Translations under genes and position numbers: made by a program
Source: Aquimarina latercula DSM 2041
GTDB lineage: Bacteria > Bacteroidota > Bacteroidia > Flavobacteriales > Flavobacteriaceae
DNA: 64,000 nucleotides
Direction of reading: 5' to 3'
NCBI RefSeq assembly: GCF_000430645.1
Contig: NZ_AUMK01000004.1
Span: 248,001-312,000, forward strand
Part shown: one piece after another, positions 55,459 to 64,000 of the stretch
How positions within the stretch are numbered: the stretch's first letter is position 1
Layout of the letters: every line of letters starts with the position of its first letter
Notes under the pieces: generated by a model
Told to the model about the DNA's origin: nothing
The model's database searches: none
What the model saw: the letters and a program-made list of their open reading frames with translations, nothing else

Positions 55459-55770
55459 ATGGAGAACATGAGCGATGTGGAATTAGAAATAGTAGACAAC
55501 GAATTTTTAAGACAATTCGAAACTACTATTGAAGGTCAAAAATCAAAGATCGAATATGCTCAACAAGAGAGAAAAATATTCCTTACTAAACTCGTGATGA
55601 GCGAGGAGCAAATGGAAAAGGGATATTCCGAAGAATTTATAGTAGCTGTTTTTAATATTATCGAAGAACGTAATATTAGACTTGTTCCTACAAGCCCTAT
55701 TATCGCAAAATTCATGCGAAAGAATAGAAGAAAATACAAAGATTTACTTCCTGTTGGAATCAACATATAG
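55459..55770 (+). CDS. NATD1-like small N-acetyltransferase-fold protein
   Basis: 103 residues, or 100 from the Met at 55468. The sequence fits the short GNAT-like NATD1/YjdJ family: FLRQFETTIEGQKSKIEYAQQERKIFLTKLVMSE, then EEFIVAVFNIIEERNIRLVPTSPIIAKFMRKN, matching the family's VxxAxxxAR/KxxxP-xCxYVxxYxxRH pattern though the Cys is absent. The activity is uncertain. It is followed at once by a bidirectional terminator. Confidence 0.65.
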   Translation: MENMSDVELEIVDNEFLRQFETTIEGQKSKIEYAQQERKIFLTKLVMSEEQMEKGYSEEFIVAVFNIIEERNIRLVPTSPIIAKFMRKNRRKYKDLLPVGINI

Positions 55771-55783
55771 AAGTATCTTTAGA

Positions 55784-55823
55784 AACATAAAAAAACCTGC
55801 TATTCAGCAGGTTTTTTTATGTT
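55784..55823. terminator. Bidirectional terminator between converging genes
   Basis: Perfect 18-bp stem (arms 55784-55801 and 55806-55823, core CCTGCT-ATTC-AGCAGG) with seven A before and seven T after. It can stop the NATD1-like transcript on the plus strand and the mtaB transcript on the minus strand. Confidence 0.85.
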
Positions 55824-55911
55824 CTATTAGTACTAATTTATCTAGTATAGACAAAAAACAACTCGTTTTCAGCCTAACAATCACACATACTTTTGAATCC
55901 TTAAAGCGGTA

Positions 55912-57231
55912 TTACTTTAAAAACTCAAACCGCACCAAACCATCATCATCAATATCTGTTAGCTGTACGGGACATAATGTATTTACATAAGAAGGGTTCC
56001 AAGGCATCTTTACCTTTACATAATTCTCTGTAAATCCATGAATATATCCTTCTTTATTTTCTGACTCAAACAATACAGTTCTTTCTGTTTTCAATTGACT
56101 TTCATAAAAAGCTCTACGTTTTTTAACAGACAAACCTCGTAACATTTTACTTCTCTTCTTTCTTACATCTTGCGGAACCACATTATCCAACGAAGCCGCT
56201 ACTGTATTCTCTCGTTCGGAGTAGGTAAATACATGTAGATAAGAAATATCCAATTCGGATAAGAAATTATAAGTATCTAAAAAATGATCATCTGTTTCTC
56301 CAGGAAAACCAACAATCACATCAACTCCAATACACGCATGAGGCATCACTTCTTTTATTTTTCGCACGCGATCTACATACAAGTCACTTAAATACCTGCG
56401 ACGCATTAACTTTAATATCTCGTCACTACCAGACTGCAATGGAATATGAAAATGAGGTACAAATGTTCGTGATTTTGACACAAAATCAATCGTCTCATTC
56501 TTTAAAAGATTAGGTTCTATAGATGAAATACGAAGTCTTTCTATACCATCTACTTCATCAAGAGCTTGTACTAATTCATAAAAAGTATGCTCGTGCTTCT
56601 TATTACCGAACTCTCCTTTTCCATAATCACCAATATTAACTCCGGTAAGTACTATTTCTTTAATACCTTTTTCAGAAATCTCTTTTGCATTTTTCAACAC
56701 ATTATTTAATGTATCACTACGAGAAATACCTCTTGCTAATGGAATTGTGCAATATGTACATTTATAATCACACCCATCCTGAACTTTTAAAAAAGCTCTC
56801 GTACGATCACCAATAGAATAACTCCCAACATAAAAATCTGCTTCCTCAATTTCACAAGAATGAACTTCTCCAAACTCATTCTTAGACAAGTCATTAATAT
56901 AATCAGTAATTTTAAACTTCTCGGTAGCACCTAACACCAAATCCACTCCATCTACCGCAGCCAACTCTTCTGGCTTTAATTGTGCATAACAACCAACTGC
57001 AGCTACAAAAGCATCTGGATTTACTTTTTGAGCCTGTTTTACTATGGTTTTAAATCTCTTATCAGCATTTTCTGTTACAGAACAGGTATTAATCACATAG
57101 ATATCGGCATTTTCAGAAAAATCTACACGATCAAAACCCTCATTCGTAAAATCTCTAGCTATAGTAGAGGTTTCCGAAAAATTCAGTTTACAACCTAAGG
57201 TATAAAAAGCTACTTTCTTTCTCATCAACAA
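55912..57231 (-). CDS. mtaB: tRNA t6A37 methylthiotransferase
   Basis: 439 residues. The N-terminal UPF0004 domain (YTLGCKLNFSET, INTCSVTENADKRF, GCYAQLKPEEL) holds three Cys for one 4Fe-4S cluster. The radical SAM barrel has C154-x3-C158-x2-C161 in GCDYKCTYCTIP. A TRAM domain follows (about 370-435). MtaB adds the methylthio group to t6A at position 37 of tRNA. Present as a single-gene unit; converges on the NATD1-like gene. Confidence 0.93.
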   Translation of the reverse strand: MLMRKKVAFYTLGCKLNFSETSTIARDFTNEGFDRVDFSENADIYVINTCSVTENADKRFKTIVKQAQKVNPDAFVAAVGCYAQLKPEELAAVDGVDLVLGATEKFKITDYINDLSKNEFGEVHSCEIEEADFYVGSYSIGDRTRAFLKVQDGCDYKCTYCTIPLARGISRSDTLNNVLKNAKEISEKGIKEIVLTGVNIGDYGKGEFGNKKHEHTFYELVQALDEVDGIERLRISSIEPNLLKNETIDFVSKSRTFVPHFHIPLQSGSDEILKLMRRRYLSDLYVDRVRKIKEVMPHACIGVDVIVGFPGETDDHFLDTYNFLSELDISYLHVFTYSERENTVAASLDNVVPQDVRKKRSKMLRGLSVKKRRAFYESQLKTERTVLFESENKEGYIHGFTENYVKVKMPWNPSYVNTLCPVQLTDIDDDGLVRFEFLK

Positions 57232-57362
57232 TTATGAAGTCATTTCTGCAAAGACAGAAATCTATTTATATTTACACTTGTTTTTAACCAAAAGATCCCG
57301 ACCTTCGTTAGTATCGTAATTAAAAGCCGTCAAAGATACCAACAATAATCCGTTTACTAAAA

Positions 57363-58988
57363 TTGAAAATCAACCAATCAACTTATATAATTCACTATTT
57401 AGCAATAGTTTACCTCTGCACACTGTGCTTTTCTTGCGGAACCCCTTCTGAAGAAAACAAAGATCATCTAGTATTTAGATATAATGAATACTCTAACACA
57501 CTTACCTTAGATCCAGCATTTGCTCGTAACCCATCTATTATTTGGCCTACTAATCAATTATTTAATAGCTTAATTCAACTTGATGATTCTTTAAACATAC
57601 AACCCGATATAGCCAAAAACTGGAAAATTTCTGATGACAATTTAATTTACACCTTCACATTAAGAAACGATGTAAAGTTTCATAAACATGCTGAATTTAA
57701 AACTACAGATAGTACAAGAATCGTAACTGCTAATGATTTCAAATACAGTTTTGATAGATTAAATGATCCAAAAGTAGCATCTCCCGGAAACTGGGTTTTA
57801 AAAAATGTAGACACGTACAAAGCAGTCAATGACACAACATTCCGGATACAATTAAAAAAGCCATTTCCAGCATTTTTGGGTTTAATGAGTATGCGCTATT
57901 GCTCAGTAGTTCCAAAAGAAATTGTTGAATTTTACGGAAGTGACTTCAGAGCGAATCCAATTGGCACCGGTCCTTTTAAATTTAAATTATGGGAAGAGAA
58001 CGTTAAATTAGTCTTACGTCGTAATGAACTATATTTTGAAAAAGACAAGAACGGGAAACAATTACCATACTTAGAGGCTGTAGCTGTAACATTTTTACCA
58101 GACAAGCAAACAGAATTTTTACAATTTGCGAAAGGAGAAATTGATTTCTTAAATAGTCTGGATGCATCTTACAAAGATGAATTATTAACTCCAAGTGGAA
58201 AACTTAGAGATAAATATAAAGATCAAGTAAACTTATCCAAAGGACCATATCTAAACTCCGAGTATCTTGGATTCTACTTGGATGGAGATAAAGATGAAGT
58301 AAAATCCGAACTACTACGCAAAGCTATTAACTATGGTTTTGACAGAGAAAAAATGATTACGTATCTAAAAAATGGTGTTGGAACTCCTGCCACGAATGGT
58401 TTTATTCCAAAAGGTTTACCCGGTTTTAATAATCAAAAGGGATTTACCTATAACCCAAAAAAATCTCGTAAACTCATTAAAGAATATATCAAACTTACCG
58501 GAAACCAAAACCCAACCATTAGCATTGCAACCGATAGTAATTATCAAAGTATTTGTGAATTTATACAACGTGAACTAGAAAAGATTGGCCTTAACATTAT
58601 TGTAGATGTGATGCCGCCATCCACCATCAGAAAAAAGAAATGGAGCGGAGAATTAGATGTATTCAGAGCGAGTTGGATTGCGGATTACCCAGATGCCGAA
58701 AATTTCTTATCACCATACTATAGCAAGAATTTTACACCTAACGGTCCTAATTACACACATTTTAAGAATGAAACTTTTGATCGATTGTATGAAGAAAGCT
58801 TTTCTATTAAGGATATAAAAATACGGGAAGCGTATTACGCTAAAATGGATTCGATTGTAATTGCCCACGCTCCTATCGTACCTCTGTACTACGATCAAGT
58901 AGTTCGTTTTACCCGGAAAAATGTAAAAGGATTAACCAATAATCCGCAAAATTTCTTAGTTCTAAAACGCGTTTGGAAAGAAAAATAA
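57363..58988 (+). CDS. Orphan peptide/nickel-type ABC substrate-binding lipoprotein
   Basis: 541 residues from a TTG start. Lipobox FSCGTPSE. The SBP_bac_5 layout is evident from TLDPAFARNPSIIWPTNQLF, WKISDDNLIYTFTLRNDVKFH, NPIGTGPFKFKLW and RASWIADYPDAENFL near the C-terminus, a peptide-binding signature. No permease or ATPase lies beside it, so it must work with a distant transporter or as a lone binding protein. Confidence 0.85.
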   Translation: MKINQSTYIIHYLAIVYLCTLCFSCGTPSEENKDHLVFRYNEYSNTLTLDPAFARNPSIIWPTNQLFNSLIQLDDSLNIQPDIAKNWKISDDNLIYTFTLRNDVKFHKHAEFKTTDSTRIVTANDFKYSFDRLNDPKVASPGNWVLKNVDTYKAVNDTTFRIQLKKPFPAFLGLMSMRYCSVVPKEIVEFYGSDFRANPIGTGPFKFKLWEENVKLVLRRNELYFEKDKNGKQLPYLEAVAVTFLPDKQTEFLQFAKGEIDFLNSLDASYKDELLTPSGKLRDKYKDQVNLSKGPYLNSEYLGFYLDGDKDEVKSELLRKAINYGFDREKMITYLKNGVGTPATNGFIPKGLPGFNNQKGFTYNPKKSRKLIKEYIKLTGNQNPTISIATDSNYQSICEFIQRELEKIGLNIIVDVMPPSTIRKKKWSGELDVFRASWIADYPDAENFLSPYYSKNFTPNGPNYTHFKNETFDRLYEESFSIKDIKIREAYYAKMDSIVIAHAPIVPLYYDQVVRFTRKNVKGLTNNPQNFLVLKRVWKEK

Positions 58989-59103
58989 CTCTTTTATAAT
59001 TCCTCTAAACGAAGAACAAAACACTTTATCGACTAAAAAACACACTTAATCGATGTTTTTTACTATATTCGCCATCAATTAATATTATTTTAACCAAAAT
59101 CTT

Positions 59104-60186
59104 ATGAAAAAAACCTATGTATTTGCCTTAGCATCCTTAATGCTAGCAGCAGTATCTTGTAGTGACGATGACTCTAACCCAGGAATCGTAACAGTTACTC
59201 CGGATCCAACAGAAGAAATCTCTCTTAATCCTGATGACGTATCTGGAGGTATTATCATTGACAACGGAACGCAAGTTTCTGGAAATGCACCAACACCTAC
59301 TGGAACACTACCTTTTAGCTTAGACGAAACTTCGCAATCTGGTTTTCAGAAAAATGGTTTCGATATTACTTTTGACGCACCATCTAATTATGCAGGAGCT
59401 TATATCCAGGTGCAATCCGAAGGCGGAACAACAGCTGATGAATACTGGAATGTTTCTATTCCTGGTAGATCAAATGTAACTTCCAATGAAAAGAAAAGAA
59501 AAGGGCTATTTAGTAAGCACATAAGCAAACAGATCTCTAAACAAAATGATCAAGAAATTAATATTGATGTAGATTTTGAAGACACTGTTAGCCCAGGTAA
59601 ATTTTGTTACTTAATATGTATTTACGATACTGATGGAAACATTAGCCAACCGGTAGAAGTATGTGTAGAAGTTGAAGCGTGGGGAGGAAACCCTAACTTA
59701 GTTGGTACTTGGAACCTTACTAAAGAAGAAATCACATATGAAGGAGAAACAGATACCGATACTGTAGGTGAAGAAACATGCGATTCTGCTACAATTAACT
59801 GTACAAATGATTCTAGCCTTACTATTGAAGATGCTTACTGTTATACAATTGACCTAGCAACAATTACATTTAATACTGATGGTACATTATCTGAGACATT
59901 TAAGGAGACAAGTAGAGATTATGATTATACCAATTCTAGAGAAAATTGCGAAGCAACTTATTTAGACGAAGAAGAATATAACTATTCAGCTACAGGATAT
60001 TGGGCATATGATGAGGAAGAGTCATTATTAACTTTAGTGGTTTTTAACGAAACTATTGACGGAACGACTACAAATTACGAAAACGGTGATGCATATTCTA
60101 TTACTCTTGAAGAGGTAACGGGTACTACATTTACCATAAATGATCCTGGAGAAGAGGCTATTAAGTCTTTCTTTACTAAGCAATAA
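59104..60186 (+). CDS. Lipocalin-like surface lipoprotein
   Basis: 360 residues. Lipobox VSCSDDDSN. An acidic linker, then a beta-sandwich-like N-terminal domain (about 70-195; NGFDITFDAPSNYAGAYIQVQSE, SPGKFCYLICIYDTDGNIS), and a C-terminal lipocalin-like domain (about 200-360) starting NLVGTWNLTKEEITYEG, a Bacteroidetes Lipocalin_4/5-like hallmark. Four Cys in the C-terminal domain may form disulfides. Function unknown; it is probably displayed on the outer membrane. Confidence 0.65.
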   Translation: MKKTYVFALASLMLAAVSCSDDDSNPGIVTVTPDPTEEISLNPDDVSGGIIIDNGTQVSGNAPTPTGTLPFSLDETSQSGFQKNGFDITFDAPSNYAGAYIQVQSEGGTTADEYWNVSIPGRSNVTSNEKKRKGLFSKHISKQISKQNDQEINIDVDFEDTVSPGKFCYLICIYDTDGNISQPVEVCVEVEAWGGNPNLVGTWNLTKEEITYEGETDTDTVGEETCDSATINCTNDSSLTIEDAYCYTIDLATITFNTDGTLSETFKETSRDYDYTNSRENCEATYLDEEEYNYSATGYWAYDEEESLLTLVVFNETIDGTTTNYENGDAYSITLEEVTGTTFTINDPGEEAIKSFFTKQ

Positions 60187-60240
60187 GAATAAGAAAAATG
60201 CTATAGTTTATAAAACATATATGCAAAATCAAATTTAAGA

Positions 60241-60275
60241 AAGGTAGTAATAAAGAATATTACTACCTTTTTTTG
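60241..60275 (+). terminator. Terminator after the lipocalin-like gene
   Basis: AAGGTAGTAATA / TATTACTACCTT, a perfect 12-bp stem with a 5-nt loop, followed by T5. The stem begins with AA, so it could also act on the minus-strand GlmU-like gene ending at 60296. Confidence 0.85.
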
Positions 60276-60295
60276 TAGAAAAAAAATAAATTTTA

Positions 60296-61474
60296 TTACT
60301 CATAACTTTTACGCCACGTTTTGGTTTCTTCAAAAATATGTTCTAAGATTTTCTGATCTTCTTCAGTTAATTCAATACTGCGTCGAGACATCACTACTTT
60401 TGCTACTTCAAAAGCTTTTTTGGTCAAATACGTAGTAAAACCACTACTTCCTCCCCAACTATAACTAGGCACAAAATTACGTGGAAATCCACTTCCGAAT
60501 ACATTAGCATTTACTCCTACTACAGTTCCCGTATTAAACATTGTATTAATACCACATTTAGAGTGATCTCCCATCATTAATCCACAAAATTGTAACCCTA
60601 TTTTTGCAAAACCTTCAGTTTCATAACTCCATAATCGCACTGGAGCATAATTATTTTTAAGATTTGATGTATTGGTGTCTGCACCAAGATTACACCATTC
60701 CCCTAATACTGTATTCCCTATAAAACCATCATGCCCTTTATTAGAATATCCAAACACCACAGAATTACTAACCTCTCCTCCTATTTTAGAATGGGGGCCA
60801 ATTGTAGTTCCTCCATATATTTTAGCGCCCATTTTTACAGTAGCATGATCACACAACACAAAAGGCCCTCTGATTAAACTCCCCTCCATAATCTCTGCAT
60901 CCTTACCAATATAAATAGGTCCTGCAGAAGCATTGAGCGTAGTAAACTCTAATTTAGCACCTTCTTCTAAAAAAACTTTTTCTGGTGCAATTACATTATT
61001 ACTTTCTGGTATCGCTTGACTTTCTCTATCCTTAGTCAACAAATCAAAATCTTCTTTGATTGCCCGTTCATTTTTAGAAAAAATATCCCAAGTATATTTA
61101 ACCGTAAACACATCGTAATTATATTGTATCACTTCATACACATCAAAATCTACCTCTTGATCTTCTTTTGCATAAAAAGCAATTGGCTCATCATCATAAA
61201 AAATAGCTTGATCTGACTCTAAATTTGAAACCATCCTTACCAAATTTTCTGTTGGAAGAAATGAAGCATTGATCATCACGTTCTCCTCTAATTCTACCAT
61301 TGGATATTTCTCACTAAGATAATCCTCTGTAATCGTAGAAGTAGCATACCCTAAATATTTTTCCCATTTCTCTCGAATGGTCAAAATTCCTATTCTAATA
61401 TCAGCAACAGGTCTGGTATACGTAAAAGGAAGAAGTGAATGTCTGGAAGCTCCATCAAAAAGAATATAATTCAT
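60296..61474 (-). CDS. Alternative bacterial GlmU-type sugar-phosphate nucleotidylyltransferase
   Basis: 392 residues. The divergent N-terminal domain (LLPFTYTRPVADIRIGILTI, residues 15-34) is that of the alternative GlmU family, which lacks the usual LAAGxGTR loop. The C-terminal half (about 180-350) is a left-handed beta-helix of hexapeptide repeats (IYIGKDAEIMEGSLIRG, IGGEVSNSVVFG). It is expected to make UDP-GlcNAc for envelope synthesis. It lies downstream of rpmE2, separated by a terminator. Confidence 0.85.
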   Translation of the reverse strand: MNYILFDGASRHSLLPFTYTRPVADIRIGILTIREKWEKYLGYATSTITEDYLSEKYPMVELEENVMINASFLPTENLVRMVSNLESDQAIFYDDEPIAFYAKEDQEVDFDVYEVIQYNYDVFTVKYTWDIFSKNERAIKEDFDLLTKDRESQAIPESNNVIAPEKVFLEEGAKLEFTTLNASAGPIYIGKDAEIMEGSLIRGPFVLCDHATVKMGAKIYGGTTIGPHSKIGGEVSNSVVFGYSNKGHDGFIGNTVLGEWCNLGADTNTSNLKNNYAPVRLWSYETEGFAKIGLQFCGLMMGDHSKCGINTMFNTGTVVGVNANVFGSGFPRNFVPSYSWGGSSGFTTYLTKKAFEVAKVVMSRRSIELTEEDQKILEHIFEETKTWRKSYE

Positions 61475-61530
61475 AACTCTAAAAGTGAAAAATTTGTATT
61501 GCGAATCAAAAATACGGTAACGTATAAAAA

Positions 61531-61559
61531 CAAAAAAGCCTTTCTGAAAAGAAAGGCTT
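61531..61559 (-). terminator. Terminator of rpmE2
   Basis: On the minus strand AAGCCTTTCT-TTTC-AGAAAGGCTT, a perfect 10-bp stem, then a T run. It lies 22 bases after the rpmE2 stop. Confidence 0.85.
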
Positions 61560-61581
61560 CTTAAAATCGTTATGTACTAAA

Positions 61582-61833
61582 TTACTTTTTGAATTTAGCA
61601 TATTTGTTTTTGAACTTGTCGATACGTCCTGCAGTATCTATAAGTTTTGATTTACCTGTATAGAAAGGATGAGAAGTTCTTGAAATTTCTAATTTCACTA
61701 ACGGATACTCAACACCATCAACTTCAAGTGTTTCTTTAGTATTCGCAGTAGATTTAGTTAAAAAAACCTCATCATTTGACATATCCTTAAAGGCAACTAG
61801 TCTGTAATTATCTGGGTGAATATCTTTTCTCAT
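61582..61833 (-). CDS. rpmE2: 50S ribosomal protein L31 type B
   Basis: 83 residues: [38 protein letters not shown] and [20 protein letters not shown] are the L31 signature. The zinc-binding CxxC of the C+ (type A) form is absent, making it the zinc-independent type. Perfect promoter upstream and terminator downstream. Confidence 0.96.
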   Translation of the reverse strand: MRKDIHPDNYRLVAFKDMSNDEVFLTKSTANTKETLEVDGVEYPLVKLEISRTSHPFYTGKSKLIDTAGRIDKFKNKYAKFKK

Positions 61834-61860
61834 TTATATTATATTATCATTTTCGAGGTG

Positions 61861-61890
61861 CAAATTTAAACATTTTTTATAAAATAGCAA
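61861..61890 (-). promoter_or_regulatory. Promoter of rpmE2
   Basis: On the minus strand TTG (61890-61888), 19 bases, TAAATTTG (61868-61861), an exact consensus match. It lies 28 bases ahead of the start codon. Confidence 0.8.
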
Positions 61891-61915
61891 GATTAAATAA
61901 AATAATTTATTTGAA

Positions 61916-62401
61916 TTAATCATCTCCATTTTGTTCATTTTGAACTTCACATATTAATCTAGAAAGTACACCAAAGAATAATGAACCCACCGCACTTGAA
62001 AATGCACAATCATCACCATCATTCTTCATTCGAACACTTTTTTCATTCTTTAAAGAAAAGTATTCCATCACAAAAGTTCTCAATTCCTCTTCGGATAAAT
62101 TTAAATTAACTACGTAATGATACAGCATAACAAAATCCTCACTTTGTTGACTTAGAAATTCTTGTTCCAAAAGTTCTAACTCTTCTTCCGTATATCCAGA
62201 AGAGTTTTTGGATCTTAATTTTATCTCTTCTATAATTTTTTTATAGCTAGCAGAAGGTTGAACTTCTTCAGCAAAAGTTTTTACCAAACTTTTTACTTTA
62301 AGATCTTTTTCTTGATCTGATAATTGATTATTTTCTTCTACTGAACAAGATGTAAATAAAACAAGCATAAAACTAGCTACGTAAAGTAATTTTGTTTTCA
62401 T
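61916..62401 (-). CDS. Hypothetical helical lipoprotein
   Basis: 161 residues. Lipobox FTSCSVEEN (Cys about 20). The rest is charged helix (LSDQEKDLKVKSLVKTFAEE, EEELELLEQEFLSQQSEDFV) with an acidic C-terminal segment ending GDD and a Gly/Ser stretch with two Cys (CAFSSAVGSLFFGVLSRLIC). Not recognised. Sequence composition suits a periplasmic or outer-membrane lipoprotein. Confidence 0.6.
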   Translation of the reverse strand: MKTKLLYVASFMLVLFTSCSVEENNQLSDQEKDLKVKSLVKTFAEEVQPSASYKKIIEEIKLRSKNSSGYTEEELELLEQEFLSQQSEDFVMLYHYVVNLNLSEEELRTFVMEYFSLKNEKSVRMKNDGDDCAFSSAVGSLFFGVLSRLICEVQNEQNGDD

Positions 62402-62590
62402 ATTATTAAATTTTGGGAGTTAAAAAGCTAAAAAAACAGCTAAACTACATTTCTACTTTTATTATCTTTGACTTGTAAAAAACAACAAAAACGATGGTTT
62501 AACCGTAATTATATAACGTAAATGTAGTCTTTTTTTATCAATTTTTGATCTAAAAAGTAAAAAACAACTCTCTTGTTATTAACATTTTAG

Positions 62591-62598
62591 TATATTTG
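62591..62598 (+). promoter_or_regulatory. -7 element for DUF4199 gene 1
   Basis: TATATTTG (TAnnTTTG). The in-frame ATG at 62596 overlaps this element, so translation should begin at 62635 instead. A TTG at 62573 is only 15 bases upstream, so the -33 box is weak. Confidence 0.5.
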
Positions 62599-62634
62599 AT
62601 GGGAGAAAACAGTTTAACAACCCAAAATAAAACA

Positions 62635-63162
62635 ATGAAGAGTAAGAGTATTCCTATAAAAACATATATCCTAAAATATGGTGCTTTTTTAGGAGTTATT
62701 AGTGTTATTTTTAGCCTTGTTATCTATTTAACTGGATATTATACTAATCAAAATCTTTTTCATTACTTAATTCTTTTTTTAATAATCGTTTTTAGTAATA
62801 TGTTAGGCTTAATAGCTTACAAAAAGAAAAATGAATTCATTAGTCTAAAGGAAGCCTTAAAAATTGGAATTGGAATAACGATGCTAGGAGGATTAATTGC
62901 TATTCTTTGGAAAATAATGTTAATGCAAGTAATTGATCCTGAAATAATTACTCAACTAGAAAACAAACAAATTAAACGAATTGCAGAGGTTTCTAAAGAT
63001 TTGACTCAAGAAAATATTGACAGAAAAATAGCCATTACCCAAAAGTTTACTTCTCCTCTAGTATTAATCGGGATAGCAATTGTCGAAAATTTCTTTATTG
63101 GATTTTTCCTATCACTAATCGTTGGACTTGTAATAAGAAAAAAAAGAGATCCTTTTAAGTAA
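62635..63162 (+). CDS. DUF4199 family membrane protein 1
   Basis: 175 residues from ATG at 62635 (MKSKSIPIKTY); the longer form beginning at 62596 would start inside the promoter. Four transmembrane helices (about 15-35, 45-62, 76-98 and 145-168), with a cytoplasmic or periplasmic charged loop between helices 3 and 4 (DPEIITQLENKQIKRIAE). The DUF4199 role is unknown. The neighbouring gene is a paralogue. Confidence 0.78.
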   Translation: MKSKSIPIKTYILKYGAFLGVISVIFSLVIYLTGYYTNQNLFHYLILFLIIVFSNMLGLIAYKKKNEFISLKEALKIGIGITMLGGLIAILWKIMLMQVIDPEIITQLENKQIKRIAEVSKDLTQENIDRKIAITQKFTSPLVLIGIAIVENFFIGFFLSLIVGLVIRKKRDPFK

Positions 63163-63226
63163 ACCAGCTCCACACTAAATTATACATACATATTAATATT
63201 TTTCTGAGCAAAATGTAACAAATTCG

Positions 63227-63234
63227 TAAATTTG
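63227..63234 (+). promoter_or_regulatory. -7 element for DUF4199 gene 2
   Basis: TAAATTTG (TAnnTTTG) 43 bases ahead of the chosen ATG at 63277; it overlaps the upstream TTG-started ORF extension, which is therefore unlikely. Confidence 0.5.
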
Positions 63235-63276
63235 TGTACTTATGTGTTATATCTAAATAACCAAAACTATATAATT

Positions 63277-63804
63277 ATGGAAAAATCTGTTAAATCTAAT
63301 GCGATATCTCTTGGGGTGATTTTAGGAGTAGTCCTATCACTTGTAACTGTTCTTGCCTATACTGTATATCAAGGAATGTATACTAATTGGATGGCCGGAA
63401 TTGGTATATCTGTTATGATTATTGTATTCGGTATCGTATCTGCAGTAAAAAGCAGAAAGTTACTAGGAGGTTTTATAGACTTCAAAAAAGCATTTACTTC
63501 TTATTTAATAACCGTTGCCATAGGAACATTAATTAGTACAGTTATTACTATTTTAATATATGTTGCAGTTGATCCAGATGCAGCCACGGCTATTAACGAA
63601 CAAATTATAGAATCTACTGTTGGTTTCATGGAAAAATTCGGAACACCAGAATCAGAAATTGAGAAAGCGGTAGCAAAAATGCAAGAAGAAAATCAATTTA
63701 GCCTTGTTAATCAAATAAAAGGTTGGTTCTGGGGAATGCTTATATATATCATTATTGGATTATTAGCTTCTTTAGCAATAAAAAAGAAAGAACCTTTATA
63801 CTAG
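63277..63804 (+). CDS. DUF4199 family membrane protein 2
   Basis: 175 residues from ATG at 63277 (MEKSVKSNAI). Four transmembrane helices with the same spacing as the preceding paralogue; SRKLLGGFIDFKKAFTSYLI matches NEFISLKEALKIGIGI of protein 1. The loop DPDAATAINEQIIESTVGFM is charged. Unknown function. The start is preferred over the upstream TTG at 63232 because that lies inside the -7 element. Confidence 0.78.
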   Translation: MEKSVKSNAISLGVILGVVLSLVTVLAYTVYQGMYTNWMAGIGISVMIIVFGIVSAVKSRKLLGGFIDFKKAFTSYLITVAIGTLISTVITILIYVAVDPDAATAINEQIIESTVGFMEKFGTPESEIEKAVAKMQEENQFSLVNQIKGWFWGMLIYIIIGLLASLAIKKKEPLY

Positions 63805-63827
63805 AACACACATAAAGTAAAAAATAC

Positions 63828-63860
63828 AATTGGATTGCCTAAACGGCAATCCAATTTTTT
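63828..63860 (+). terminator. Terminator after DUF4199 gene 2
   Basis: AATTGGATTGCC-TAAAC-GGCAATCCAATT, a perfect 12-bp stem followed by T4-T6. Confidence 0.85.
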
Positions 63861-63887
63861 TATGTAATTTTCTATAAATGGAATACC

Positions 63888-63895
63888 TATATTTG
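63888..63895 (+). promoter_or_regulatory. -7 element for the gene at the right edge
   Basis: TATATTTG (TAnnTTTG), about 28 bases ahead of the ATG at 63924. It is followed by a TGTCAACCA half-site, probably chance similarity to the alginate operator. Confidence 0.4.
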
Positions 63896-63923
63896 TCAAC
63901 CAAATCATTTTACTAAATTATCA

Positions 63924-64000
63924 ATGGGGGTTTCTCATAAAAATTTTCTTACTTATATTATTACCATAGCTATATCCACCGGTATCGCTAGAGTAGCGTT
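63924..64000 (+). CDS. Unidentified ORF, first 25 codons
   Basis: An open reading frame from ATG at 63924 to the window end without a stop: start MGVSHKNFLTYIITIAISTG. A hydrophobic stretch suggests a membrane protein or signal anchor. Too short to identify. Its position after a terminator and a -7 element supports a real gene start. Confidence 0.4.
   Translation, partial: MGVSHKNFLTYIITIAISTGIARVA

Noticed and set aside
62596-62634. Longer start of DUF4199 gene 1
   Set aside because: The ATG at 62596 overlaps the TATATTTG promoter element; the ATG at 62635 gives a typical N-terminus.
63890-63906. TGTCAACCA half-site near the right edge as a third alginate operator
   Set aside because: Only one arm is present and the 10-3-10 architecture is missing.

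Overview
The window is AT-rich DNA from a marine member of the Bacteroidota, most likely a Flavobacteriaceae close to Aquimarina (inference). The signs are a SusC/SusD pair, type IX secretion C-terminal sorting domains, the carbamoyltransferase family used in the acyl-ornithine arginine route, Bacteroidetes-type promoters (TTTG, about 19 bases, TAnnTTTG) and almost no Shine-Dalgarno sequences. No rRNA, tRNA, CRISPR array or insertion sequence was seen.

1-8250 (minus strand): a combined arginine/proline operon in the order GNAT acyltransferase, argG, argC, proC, argD, proA, proB, argF', argB (cut by the window edge). Most genes overlap or nearly touch. Ahead of it is a leader of about 430 nt with a 36-codon ORF ending in Ile-Arg-Arg-Phe-Arg-Arg. 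Its Arg codons can pair with the 5' end of the leader, which looks like an undescribed arginine attenuator.

8650-28400 (plus strand): a complete alginate-utilisation locus. It holds a FadR/GntR regulator, SusC, SusD, a PL6 lyase, a TIG-repeat surface glycan-binding lipoprotein, a PL17 oligoalginate lyase, a KdgF cupin, an MFS uronate transporter, an SDR (DEH reductase), KDG kinase and KDPG aldolase. A second unit follows with a lamin-tail-like secreted protein and two tandem jelly-roll lyase-like proteins. Two near-identical 10-3-10 bp operators overlap the -7 elements of the regulator promoter and of the second unit. Together these genes take alginate from outside the cell to pyruvate and glyceraldehyde-3-phosphate.

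28440-30800: envelope odds and ends (DUF5777 barrel, OB-fold protein, mono-haem lipoprotein, YceI).

31000-47550: a surface-glycoconjugate locus. The plus-strand arm has a nucleotidyltransferase, two B12-binding radical SAM enzymes around a methyltransferase, GT2, an ABC flippase and GT4. It faces a minus-strand GT and is followed by two SGNH proteins. The minus-strand arm has SGNH, a NodU-type carbamoyltransferase, SxtJ, a DUF5989 micro-protein, APS kinase and a sulfotransferase. The predicted product is a methylated, sulfated and carbamoylated glycan or lipid; this is the best candidate here for an undescribed biosynthetic system.

47600-64000: mostly housekeeping genes: carB, rpmH, a TPR protein, a TlpA-like protein with a broken CxxC, a short TSUP protein, lytic transglycosylase, alpha/beta hydrolase, a NATD1-like protein, mtaB, an orphan peptide-binding lipoprotein, a lipocalin-like lipoprotein, an alternative GlmU, rpmE2, two DUF4199 membrane proteins and the first codons of an unidentified ORF.
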